A DNA stretch of 64,000 nt from Schizochytrium sp. CCTCC M209059 (taxonomy: Eukaryota; Sar; Bigyra; Thraustochytrida; Thraustochytriidae). The translations under genes were made by a program, and so were the position numbers. The stretch lies in the NCBI GenBank assembly GCA_000818945.1, contig KN805430.1, positions 94,247-158,246 of the forward strand, read 5' to 3'. Positions 47,401 through 54,816 of the stretch are shown here, piece by piece. Below the pieces are notes generated by a model. The model was not told the origin of the DNA and searched no databases. It saw only the letters and a program-made list of their open reading frames with translations. Numbering within the stretch: position 1 is the first letter of the stretch; each line of letters opens with the position of its first letter.

Positions 47401-49962
47401 ACAACGCGCCGCTTCGCGATTTGCGTCGGGAAAATCCGTCTGCAAAGCACGGATGAGTGGCGCGATGACCCCCTTTTGCACGATAAGAGCCTGATTTTCG
47501 ACCTCTTCTGCAAGGTTGGCAAGCGCGCAGCAGGCTTGTTGCGCCATGATCGGATCCTCTGTCACTTCGCAGAGCTCCACGAGCGGTTCCAGACCTCCGT
47601 GGCGACAGATTTCGACCTTGTTGGCATCCGCGAAAGAAAGCGTGCAGAGTGCAGGAAGCACCTCGCAGTGAATCTCTGCGTCATTGGTTCGTGCAAGAAA
47701 GAGAACAGGCTCTAAGCCACCCTCGTCCGTAATTTTCTTTCGGATCTCGGCATTGTGAGCCATGCGAACGAGAGCGAAAGCTGCATATTGGCGAACCTCG
47801 GGGTCCGGAGAGCTTGAGAGCGAAATGAGAAGAGGCAAAGCACCTTCCTCCACGAGCTGGACGTGATTTTCCACAGAGGACGCCAGATTCGCAGTCGCAA
47901 GGACCGCAAAGCGCTGAATCTCAAGCTCGAGATCCTCGGATCGAGCAAGAGACATGAGAGGTTCCAAAGCGCCAGATTGCATCAAGGCCACGCGGTGCTT
48001 TGTGCTGGTGGAGAGATTGCCAATACCCATGGCGCCAACACGCTGCGATGCCGTGTCTGGGGAAAGCAAGTACGAAATAAGAACCTGGTGACCTCCTCCT
48101 TCTATAATACGGTCCTGATTGTCGGAGTTGGCGGCTAAATTTGCAATGGCACGACCTGCCTCGCGTTGCACTTCTACAAAGGGGGAGCGAAGAGCTTGAA
48201 TGAGTTTTTCAATGGCTTGCTCGTGACCAAGCTTGACCTGGTTCTCCGGAATTTCTGCTACGTTGGCGAGCGCCGCGCACGATTGTCGTGAAACCTCCAT
48301 GTCCTCGTTGAGCGCCAGCATAATGAGAGGCGGTAGCGCTCCACTTTTGGCCATTTCAAATTTGGTCTCGTCGGAGATGCTCAAGTTACACAAGGCTGCC
48401 ACGACCTCACGCAACACCTCCACATCGCGGGACTTCATGAGGAGCACAAGGGGCTCGAGACCTCCTTCCTGAACAATTTTCATCTTGTTTGTATCATTCA
48501 CAGACAGTCCCCGAATTGCCGCGGCGGCTTGATGATGTACGTCCGGGTCGCGCGAGTAGCTGAGAGTGATGAGCGGTTGGAGGCCGCCCATTTCCACGAT
48601 AACTTCGTGATTGCGAGCGTTCGACGAAAGGTTTGCCAGCGCGTAGGCGACATAGTATTGACTCATAACATCAGCAGCATTCGATAGCGAGTACAGTGCC
48701 GCGAGGACGCCTTCCTGGAGCAAGGCTGGGTGGTTACCAATGGTGGCCGCAAGGTTAGCAATGCAAAGAACAGCATAGCGTCTCGCCTCGATCTCGCGCT
48801 CCGGGTCGGCAGCAAGCTCAATGAGCGGCGCCACGGCGCCTTCCTGCACAATTTTCACCTGGTAGGCAACGTTGGTGGCAAGGTTGGCGAGACCAAGAGC
48901 ACCAAAACGCTGCGAGCTAATGTCTTTGACCGAAAGCGCGTCGATGAGAGGCCGCATGCCACCTTCACGCATAACTTGCTGCTGAATGTCACGATTTGCA
49001 GCAAGATTTGCGATGGCGCGACACGCTTCGCCCTTGGTGGCTACGTCGTCAGAGACAGCAAGAGCAATGAGAGGCGGGAGACCTGATTCGTCGAGCACTT
49101 TGTCGTGGAGCTCGACCATTTCGAGCAGATTGGCCATTGTACACACGGCCTGTTTCTCGACCTCTGCGTCACCGGAAAGTGCGAGAGATATGATTGTGGA
49201 AATCGCGCGATCTGCAATCTCGGACTTGTTCTCGTCGAGCGACGACAGGGAGTTTAGAGCTGCGCCTACTTCTCGCTGGATTGCCACATCATCGGAGCGC
49301 GCCATGAGAACGAGCGGATCGAGAACGCCCTCTTTGACGATGAGTGAGCGGTTCTCCGGTGAAATGGCCAAACCGCGGAGAGCGGCAAGGGCTTGGCGTT
49401 GCACATTTGAATCATCCGAGCACGCAAGCTCCACCAGCGGAGCAATGGCTCCTTCTTCGACAATCTGAGCACGGTGCTGTTCATTGGATGCCAAATTGCT
49501 GATCGCAAAGGCCGCGTATCTACCACATTGAACGTCTTCAGCTCGCAAAAGCATGATGAGTGCTTCTATTGCGTTAAGATGCACGATTTCCTCATGATTT
49601 GCAGTGTTTGCAGCTAGGTTTCCGAGCGCAAGAGCTGCGTACTGCCTGCCTATTGTGTCTCCGGCTTCGCTACCTATATACGTAATAAGTGGGCGGCAGC
49701 ATCCGGCATGTACCATTTTGACGCGATTCTCCGCGGTCGAGGCCATGTTTCCTAGGGCAAGTGCGGAGAAGCGCTGCGTCTCGAGGTCCCCGGAACGTTC
49801 GAGAAGCTGGATGAGCGAGGTGCATGCTCCCTTTTGCACCATGCGCGTGTGAATGTCTGGATGCGTGGAGAGGTCAGCAAGACCAAAGGCGACCTCGCGC
49901 TGCTCACGTGGCCTCCGCACGCGACGCCCGCGGGCAATTAGCGTCTCGAGAACCTTTGCCAT
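38467..49962 (-). CDS. Giant armadillo-repeat protein (3,831 residues)
   Basis: A single 11.5 kb exon made almost entirely of armadillo repeats of ~41-42 residues, roughly 90 in all, of the Vac8/beta-catenin/ARMC type (G-x-L-x-PLI-x-LA-x-S-x-D-x-x-V-QR-x-A-A-x-A-L-x-NLA-x-N-x-x-N). The first repeats begin almost at the N-terminus (FGLADLSTHPDI, ~27-38) and the last ends near residue 3,760. The last ~70 residues are a Gly/Asp/Ser-rich tail ending in a Lys-rich helix. Short acidic insertions occur, for example a DEEDKDTDDD block near 41490-41530. Repeats carry distinct sub-signatures (ALRGLA, REVAAALCNLS-ENK, RQACAALANIAE, REASRAIANL) that recur in a fixed order, so the array grew by multi-repeat duplication. 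The result should be a long superhelical binding surface. No signal, transmembrane or enzymatic domain is visible. Partner and location are unknown; the nearby ciliary genes hint at nothing firm. Confidence 0.93.
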   Translation of the reverse strand: MAKVLETLIARGRRVRRPREQREVAFGLADLSTHPDIHTRMVQKGACTSLIQLLERSGDLETQRFSALALGNMASTAENRVKMVHAGCCRPLITYIGSEAGDTIGRQYAALALGNLAANTANHEEIVHLNAIEALIMLLRAEDVQCGRYAAFAISNLASNEQHRAQIVEEGAIAPLVELACSDDSNVQRQALAALRGLAISPENRSLIVKEGVLDPLVLMARSDDVAIQREVGAALNSLSSLDENKSEIADRAISTIISLALSGDAEVEKQAVCTMANLLEMVELHDKVLDESGLPPLIALAVSDDVATKGEACRAIANLAANRDIQQQVMREGGMRPLIDALSVKDISSQRFGALGLANLATNVAYQVKIVQEGAVAPLIELAADPEREIEARRYAVLCIANLAATIGNHPALLQEGVLAALYSLSNAADVMSQYYVAYALANLSSNARNHEVIVEMGGLQPLITLSYSRDPDVHHQAAAAIRGLSVNDTNKMKIVQEGGLEPLVLLMKSRDVEVLREVVAALCNLSISDETKFEMAKSGALPPLIMLALNEDMEVSRQSCAALANVAEIPENQVKLGHEQAIEKLIQALRSPFVEVQREAGRAIANLAANSDNQDRIIEGGGHQVLISYLLSPDTASQRVGAMGIGNLSTSTKHRVALMQSGALEPLMSLARSEDLELEIQRFAVLATANLASSVENHVQLVEEGALPLLISLSSSPDPEVRQYAAFALVRMAHNAEIRKKITDEGGLEPVLFLARTNDAEIHCEVLPALCTLSFADANKVEICRHGGLEPLVELCEVTEDPIMAQQACCALANLAEEVENQALIVQKGVIAPLIRALQTDFPDANREAARCLGNLAANCEYGEEMFRCGVVECLVLMLRHDNIGCQRMASMALANLATNIKLQTKLVHMEVVEPMITMASKGLDTNTTSDAETERYALLCLANLAVSPENHEYLINSGTLDLVVGFSKSRDVVCRQHAIYALGNFASSPENLDTIVKGGCLKPIISFAFPGDENVQFQAVATLRGLAVNADVRLAIVRNGGVEPLILAAQADSIETQREAAAALCNLTLNEENKIAVGRSGCLPALIQLVQSCDRERERYALIAIGNIAEMVEGRTQRTMIDEGVLAALMKVAGSEVAEIRREVARCLALFASSPDSQRDVIACGGLVQIMAFIRSKDLKCQRYGALGLSNLALEHSNHVDLIENGALPALVTVAGSEDLETRRCVAFALECLCANEASHAIGERVGLVKPLVNLAMCDDPDTHLHAVIAMRHLALNAANRIKLVELGALVPLLKLGATSNVEVLREVAAALRNLSLSEENKLSIVKAGVLSVLVTFGHSGDMEVAHQACGVLANLAEVTENQGRMVEAGALQHLKFVLRSKSIAVQREASRAIANLSAEYAHTSEIASGGALPPLTAALSSPDVMSQRYAAMGISNLATHIANQPRILQEGGLNSLVHLAGFGNGDLECQRYAVFGLCNLSCTRSNHPPLIQRGVLPMLTELIEHDDVEIRNAATFAIANFAAVAENHQLLMEETVIEPLVYLLRIDDAEAQLRATAALRGLACDPILRNTIIEEGALDPLLELAKSENVAVQHEVLACLCNLSLSGCIGDQHATVARAINVPGLVSFLCSADTTYRLFGAVALGNIASAEEHHDAMMQGGALAPLITVSNSADLETQRAIGYALCNLASREENREAVVAQGGLPPLIALACSEDIDDMRAAIATLRGIAASPHTRERIVQEGGLEALMMGARTRDVIIWRELAACAFNLAMNENTKLDIAQSEALPELIRLCKSGEEDVVRYCCGCIANMAENNTTHELIVSIEGVGFLCALTSSRSIKMSGVHREATRALANLGADFEMQEQLIKDGAHFAFVRAMCHQSDVVTQRLGALGIMNLTTRPKYHDHVVEREVGEPGSPEYEGAIQALTALVQLRVDELGRVDVERDDMEARRYATLALGNLAANPINHEQLMSCESLPPLVVALGRPGIVDDAETHFNAAFAIGKLAKNPALLETIGRAGAMAPLITVAQKAPAPQAKCQAISALRRILNDDRNRDEALELRGRLLPALAEAGKTGDIEMQREVAAALCNLSVSDEAKLALSGCGSKRPNLECLRVLITLAQSTDVEVSRQACAALANIAEDPETHPVLTEEQGIHFLSVLMRSRKVEVYREASRAISNLLGSMHVTHKTFLDEDGLPSVFRVAKSEDLQCQLHAALCYRKLSPNARTHIEICASPGLKPLFNLVLNAEEPAIKMHAMSALRDVASNPDLKWTLYREGALRVMVDLLVQQNAVIVQMRADAEAHAKKSRKPNEELPREVNEAGVSKNLFAVELSCLAAAALRHMSLNDRIKRQITEMGGLVALVESARLASSTDLMTQIGETMANMSENPDNQLSIVEEDGLLALLHMSKSQSEAVREGVARAHASLTANVHNQADVYIKDDIKSLLQLCWSASEHTARYASMAVGNLAINYQNQATIARCGGIPPLVHLCSNTNADCRHYAARALYRLAAATENQSRITENNGVPALVSLLGPEQLDECRTATCMALCNLASDLRNQAVIVKANALGPLVNVLRDSSSQCKRYAAMTLCNLAENPDNQGIIAEVGALGPLIEGTRSTATSDLETQRYCGMCLCNLSVHPANRRRIVEAGGLPPLVQLANSSRLECQRSSALALYNMSCVQANHEALIKGRGTVPLVQLAQSQDVDCRRYAAMTLCNLAANAATRAAATKGGGLQAMVLVAKDGDMDCKRYGLIGLCNLACDRGTQVQVIVHGGLGPILRGTEGGLSKNERKKLATKAGGSGTAAEIALEEDEEDKDTDDDAVGEIVDVDILRYAAMALSNLSANEENHSILISKGTLERLVALTKCGDDDVVQYAAFALANMSSNAEVHDKLGKCGAIPPLIALAHSEDENVRCLALAALRRLATNAGNRGLLVRNRVLGPLAAAVNAKGDECPIEIQREVAATLSNLSLSDENKPAIAASEVLPVMIKLAQSPDEEIARQACGAIANIAEDTDTHKHIANRGGGEFMIGLMHHTSLSVHREASRAIANLLTSFDIHAGIIKNGIVGLVHLALSQDAECLYNAALAFRKLAPNIDSHENIINKGGLQSLFYLTQVQDIKIQRQAATAMRDLAANPDHRQKYAEEGGVHALIKLARDDSLDLRTLAVASLRHLSQHKLIKKMIIQEGGLPPVLRCCGSLNLNLRLQCAGLLANLSEDLENQVIMVEDGAVPHLVELSHVNNDEIQQDVSRCFANLTSNEENNIKAYKQGALRALVKLTNSSDTVCQRYAAMGLRFLSTNAEIRIFIVKEGLLKPFLALAQSPLLDYQRTASAALASFSLNEENKTKLVREGGLGQILACMQFKDLEVQRDCSFAMANIADSPEYHVDIAREGGIEVLSEVGLGEDARVQRDCARALSCISVPGELKPLLIKKGALPTLFAMARSLDIATQRYATLALCNLAAGDDKVEIVEQGAARPLLFLARFPDAEIQRYAALAVAGLALGDHGDNKIRLVEEGAVSPMVDLVRFPDVQVQRSAILGLTALALGKHAVTKMSIAQEKGIMPVLSIVANSRDLMCVRTALYCIGCCCETEEVKARIMEQGGLVTVLSQAANGDMEVKRNCGYVLALLAESMVYHDDLVRDGALDVIIEYAAIEDVECQEYAAFSLAHLASNRDLQTKMVAAGALRPLVAMMSTQAEPRHYAGLALLKLADNYENHIKIASEGGIQALLRLARARSTDEELQYKAALTVGHLASNAVKFLPKEDLDDYSRFTASQTDAKGGAADTSGPGDGAGGANDMTSNPVGQLSRMMAQSKTKEFLDKSIKKTL

Positions 49963-51106
49963 GATGCAAGTTTACTTCTTCAAGACAGCGGCTCGTCGAG
50001 GAGATTATGGATGTTTGTGTGTCTATGCTCTTGTGTATGTATTCTCGAGGCAGCTAGCCAGCAACTGACTGTTCTCGCCCTCAATGAAGCTTTACAACGT
50101 CGCCAGCCAGCCAGCCAGCTAGCCAGCCAGCCGGCCGAGCGAGCGAGCGATACCTTGTCTTTTTGCGAGGTGCCCTGGCTCCTCGCTCTCGTCCGTCGTC
50201 CTCGAACTCCGCCTCGCCACCCTTTCCCCTCTTGGGTAGCGACCGGGCGGGTCCTCAAGTCTGAAGAGCTCTCGTCAAGCTCGGGTAGTAAGTAGAATGT
50301 GAGCTTTCTTGTCTCGCTGCCTTTCAACTCGTAGCAAGATGACTACTATAAATAAAGAAAAAGGGTAAATCAGAACGTTGGCGCCCTTGCTGTCGGCCCT
50401 GCCCTATCCGTCTTCTTCTGTCTCGTGAAAAGAGGACGAGGGGACTGGGAACACTAGAGCCGCACAGAAAGGCCACAAAGTACGACGCCTGTCGCTTCAC
50501 TACTTATTGTGAGTGCCACATTGCATCAACGCAACTTGCAACTCAACAGATACGAAAATGGGTTGCGCAACGGACATGCCTTGGGTTGCGTTGCGGCTGA
50601 GAGCGCTCGGCTCTCTCACGCAAAGGAAAATAAGACGCTCGCGCGTGCCTTTCTTACAACTAATAACGCGCGCGCACGCGCGCGCAATGAGAAAGGGAAG
50701 GCGTGTGAACAAGTGAGCGTTGGTCGCTGTCCGGCTCGATTTCGTGCTTGTGCTCTAAACTACCTCGTGAGGAGAGAAAGGGGGGGTAAAGGAAAGTGAA
50801 GAAAGGAGGATTTGAGGTTTTTAGATAAAAGGAAAGCCAGAACCCGAGAGCGATCGAAGCAAGCTCGCTGCCCTGCGCGGACCAAGAGTGTCGTCTGTAG
50901 GCTTATTGCTAGCGCTCGCGCGCGCGCGTACGAGAGTGAGTACGAGTACGAGTGCGAGTGCGTGGGCGTTTGCGTGGCTCAAAGGAAGGGTAACGGAGCA
51001 AGTTTCTCTGCCCCTCTCGCAGACAATTTGCTCGCAAGCGCAAATCAACGCTTAGCGGGTGCGCTTGCGCAACGACGACTTTTCGTACGACCAACCAGCA
51101 AAAGAC
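49963..51106. promoter_or_regulatory. Divergent upstream region of the armadillo and KAP3 genes
   Basis: A 1.1 kb head-to-head spacer. It has a CAGC/CCAG repeat (~50100-50135), alternating GC runs (~50670-50690, ~50920-50935) and GAGTAC-type repeats (~50935-50960). The frame into KAP3 opens at 51059 with GTG, so it is taken as untranslated up to ATG 51107. No gene is seen. Confidence 0.55.
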
Positions 51107-53959
51107 ATGAGCAACATGCATCCCGCCACAAGTTTCGACGGCGACTACCGTGAAAGTCCCAAATACTTGAAACGCAAGGTGAAGTCGGGCCATGTGACGG
51201 CTGACTATGACAACCGTGACCTTATCCTCACATACGAGGTCGAAGCCACGGTCGTTGGCGATACTGGCAAAGCCATGCAGACCGAGCGCAAAACGCATCG
51301 AATGCCCATGAAGGTGAGATTAGATGCACACACGGACGTGCGACTCTACGCGCGGCAACTCGTCGCGCAGAGCGATCTGATCCCCAATAACAAGGTGCAA
51401 CACGTGGAAAACCTGCTGCAGGAGCTCAAGGAAATGACTCTAGAAGAACGCTACCGCGCAGACTCCGTCAGTAAGATCAAGCGTGACACGGAACGCAAGC
51501 GCAAGGAAGAGCGCAGAAAGCAAAAGCTCGAAGAGAAGCGCCGTCGCGAGGAGGAAAAGGCCAATGAGGAACTCGACAGTGCAAACATGGACGACCTCTC
51601 CGACTACCTTGAAAAGCTCTACGATGACGACATGTCAGCCAAGATACACGGCACGAGCATGATTTTGCAGCTGGCACGAAACGCGGGCAATCTTGAAGAC
51701 TTGTCCGAAAACGAGGCTCTTTTAGGCGCTCTATCTCGAACGCTTCGCGAAGACGCGCGTCGCAAGATGGAGCTTTCGCTGCACATCATGAACATCTTTT
51801 GTGCGTTTTCCACCTTTTCGCAGTTCCATCAGTACCTGCACAACCATCAGGTAGGCAACAACACGATGCGGGCTATCAAATGGGAGCTGGATCGTCACGC
51901 CGCGCGAGTCGAGGAAATGGGGCTTTTAGAACGTGTTGCAGAGGCGCAGAAGCGAGGCGAGACGCCTGAAGTGGATCCTCGAAAGGAGAAAAAGCGCCAT
52001 GAGCCCATTGACATGAAAGTGGAACGAGCCAAAACGAAAGGAATGGAGCGCAAGCAGGACAAGCTTCTGTGCGCCAGCCTTCAGGTGCTCATCAATCTCG
52101 CCGAAGACGACCGAGTGGAGCGGAAGATGGCGAAGCGAGATCTGGCACAGGACCTCGTGCGCATTCTTGCGACACGCAACTCGACAAACGCAGACCTTTT
52201 GGTCTTGGCGTGCACCTTTATTCAAAAGCTCTCGGTGACACGGGAAAACAAGGACGAGTTCCGCGACTTTGAGGTCGTGGAGCATCTCATCAAGTTCATT
52301 CCGTGCTCCAATGACCGTCTTATGAAGGCGGCATTGTCGGCACTGTTCAATCTCTCTTTCGACGCCGCGATCCGCGAGCAAATGGTCAAGTGCAGCATCA
52401 TCCCCAAGCTCGTCGATTTGTTGCAAGAGAAACAGTTTCGCGCGGCTGCCTTGCGGCTTTTGTACCATTTGTCTATTGACGATTCCTGCAAGTCGATGTT
52501 TACTTATACGGAGATTATTCCGTACATGATGCGAATGATCATCGATTTCCCGTCTCAACATGTTGGAAAGGAGCTCGCGGCGCTTGCCATCAACCTCAGT
52601 CTCAATGAGCGAAACTGCAGCTTTATGTGCCAAGGTATCAACTTTAAAGGCCTTATTGAGCGCGCCATCAAGCGCCAAGATCCGCTTCTTCTCAAGGTCG
52701 CTCGCAACATCGCACGATGGACCCTCAAGTTGCAGGAGGAGCTGCCCGACCCGGTCCCCAAGACTGTTTCGGCTGCAGAGGAGGAAGAGCGTATCAAAGC
52801 GGTTCTGGAAAGCAGTAGCAGCAACAGTGGCAAACGTGCCGGAGGCAGCAGCGGAGAGGATGAAACCCTCGCGGTGGCGACGCGAAAGCGTTCGGCGACC
52901 TCGCGCGGATCTGGGTACAAATGCAAGCGCATGTGGAGTCCCTATGTGAAGGATCTTGTTCTCCTGCTCAAACTTACAGACAATCAGAGTGTTCTTGTTG
53001 AGACGCTTGGCATTCTTGCCTGCCTCACGCCAGCAGATTTGTCAAAGTCGGACACCTTTGGCCACCTTGTGCTAGAGCACGACCTCGTCGAATTTTTGCA
53101 CAAGCACCTTCTCCCAGGCTTCTCTGAAGATGACGTTCTTTTGGAGGTAGTGATCATGATTGGCCAATTGTGCCTGGACGCAGATGCCGCGCACCTCATT
53201 TGTAGTTCGGCGCTCATCAAGCTTATCTACGACGTTCTCCACGAAAAGCAAGAGGACAGTGAAATTGTGCTGCAGACCCTGTACACTTTCCATAGGCTTT
53301 TACGCCATCCTGGCACGGGCCATGCTTTATTGTACGAGACGCAGATGCCCCGCGACGTGTGCGACCTCTTGGAGCATCGAAACCCCGTCGTTCGGTGCAT
53401 GGCCGACAACTTGTTGGATTTGATTGTGGATCATGATGAGGCGAATGAGACGTCAATGGACATTAACCGACGCATCGCGCGCAAAGCGATCTCTGGAACA
53501 CGCGGGGACGAAGAAAAGAGCAAAGGTCGTCACTTTGCGGACCTCGACGCCGAAGAAGGAGAAGAGGAGGTGGTAAGCCCCGAGCCTGACCAGAACTGCT
53601 ATTCCGAGCTGAAGGGTACGCTGAGCAAAATGATTCGCGCCAAGCGTTTCACGATCCATAACAAGGAATGGATCGACATGGTCATGCAAGAGGAGCTCGA
53701 CGATCTTGAGGACCATGATGATGATGATGACGACGACGACGATAGCGAGCTTCAGCACCGCTCGCGCTATCGTTCGCATCACAGTCATGGCGCAAACGGT
53801 GACGACGACGACGACGACGACGATGATGACGACGACGATGACGAGGGCGATAACCTCCGTCACCAGTCCTCAGTATACCGGCATCATCATCATCATGTGT
53901 CTGCTTATGGTCCTGCGAGTCCGCTCTCGCCGGACTCTTTTCTTGGCGAAGAATATTAG
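51107..53959 (+). CDS. KIFAP3: Kinesin-associated protein 3 (KAP3), kinesin-2 accessory subunit
   Basis: 950 residues from the first ATG at 51107. KAP3 features run the full length: an N-terminal YLKRKVKSG and YEVEATVVGDTG, DLSDYLEKLYDDD, MILQLARNAGNLEDL, ALLGALSRTLRED, FSTFSQFHQYL and an armadillo-type core (VLINLAED, ALFNLSFDAAIREQMV, LYHLSIDDSCKSMF, VLEVVIMIGQLCLD). The C-terminal motif is FTIHNKEWIDMV. A ~45-residue Arg/Lys/Glu-rich helix (51450-51580) and a Ser-rich loop (52800-52880) are insertions relative to human KAP3 (~790 residues). The C-terminus carries long Asp runs and a His run (53710-53910), unusual for the family. KAP3 links the heterodimeric kinesin-2 motor to anterograde intraflagellar transport cargo. 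DNAAF5 follows in the same orientation. Confidence 0.95.
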   Translation: MSNMHPATSFDGDYRESPKYLKRKVKSGHVTADYDNRDLILTYEVEATVVGDTGKAMQTERKTHRMPMKVRLDAHTDVRLYARQLVAQSDLIPNNKVQHVENLLQELKEMTLEERYRADSVSKIKRDTERKRKEERRKQKLEEKRRREEEKANEELDSANMDDLSDYLEKLYDDDMSAKIHGTSMILQLARNAGNLEDLSENEALLGALSRTLREDARRKMELSLHIMNIFCAFSTFSQFHQYLHNHQVGNNTMRAIKWELDRHAARVEEMGLLERVAEAQKRGETPEVDPRKEKKRHEPIDMKVERAKTKGMERKQDKLLCASLQVLINLAEDDRVERKMAKRDLAQDLVRILATRNSTNADLLVLACTFIQKLSVTRENKDEFRDFEVVEHLIKFIPCSNDRLMKAALSALFNLSFDAAIREQMVKCSIIPKLVDLLQEKQFRAAALRLLYHLSIDDSCKSMFTYTEIIPYMMRMIIDFPSQHVGKELAALAINLSLNERNCSFMCQGINFKGLIERAIKRQDPLLLKVARNIARWTLKLQEELPDPVPKTVSAAEEEERIKAVLESSSSNSGKRAGGSSGEDETLAVATRKRSATSRGSGYKCKRMWSPYVKDLVLLLKLTDNQSVLVETLGILACLTPADLSKSDTFGHLVLEHDLVEFLHKHLLPGFSEDDVLLEVVIMIGQLCLDADAAHLICSSALIKLIYDVLHEKQEDSEIVLQTLYTFHRLLRHPGTGHALLYETQMPRDVCDLLEHRNPVVRCMADNLLDLIVDHDEANETSMDINRRIARKAISGTRGDEEKSKGRHFADLDAEEGEEEVVSPEPDQNCYSELKGTLSKMIRAKRFTIHNKEWIDMVMQEELDDLEDHDDDDDDDDDSELQHRSRYRSHHSHGANGDDDDDDDDDDDDDDEGDNLRHQSSVYRHHHHHVSAYGPASPLSPDSFLGEEY
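53805..53850. repeat. GAC/GAT polyaspartate tract inside KAP3
   Basis: An in-frame run of about 15 Asp codons. A second, shorter Asp run lies at 53716-53745 and a His codon run at 53881-53895. Confidence 0.9.
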
Positions 53960-54466
53960 CATACAGAAAGAAAGCAACAAAGACAAACGCAAACTTATGT
54001 AGTACGCATTTCCATTCCTTTTTGGTTGAAGGGCCGCCATACTTTCATACAAGGCCTACTCGGCTTTACTTTATTTCTTCTCTCCTTTGTTCCTTTTTCT
54101 TCTTTTAAAATAGAGATCGTCAATCATCAGCATTTGGTTCGACACTTTTGTTATCTTTACTACATTGCGACACTCGAGTGCGCCTTGATGAGTCGCTCGA
54201 ATGCAAAGACGTTGAGCTCGAATCAGCCGCGCCGGGCCTTCTGGGACAGGAGCAGACTCGGACGCATCATCTCTCTCTCTCTCTCTCTTTCTCTCTCTCC
54301 GTCTTGTCTCGGGCGAGCCGCGAGGGGAGACTGCGGAACGACGACGTTCGTTCGCCGGAGCACGCAAGGCGCTGCAGAGTGATAGTCTTCCTTCTTATTT
54401 GTCCGTGCGACTTTCCGTCGCCGATTCTACGAGCAAAGCTAAAAAGCAGTCGGCCGTGAGAAAAGC
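53960..54466. other. 507-bp intergenic region
   Basis: Between KAP3 and DNAAF5. It includes a CT dinucleotide run (~54270-54300). No gene is seen. Confidence 0.6.
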
Positions 54467-54749
54467 ATGACCTCATCCAAGGCAGCTGACGCTTGGGCCG
54501 AGCTGCTCGCGAGCGATGCTCGGGAGCTGCAGCAGCACAAGGAAAATAGCTCGAGGTCGTCGTCGGTGCAGCAAAAATTTGCGCAGGACAAGACGCTTCG
54601 TGCGCTCATGAAACCCGACAAGCCAAAGAAGAAGACAAAGAAAACCAAGAAGTCAACGAGCAAGCCGAGCTGTGTCAATAAGGGCAACAACGAGGATGAG
54701 CGGGGCAAACAGCACCAACCGTTACTGGGAGCACCAGTAGACGCGTCAA

Positions 54750-54816
<67 letters not shown>

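Noticed and set aside
51059..51106. 16-residue N-terminal extension of KAP3
   Set aside because: The frame starts with GTG; ATG 51107 fits the family start.
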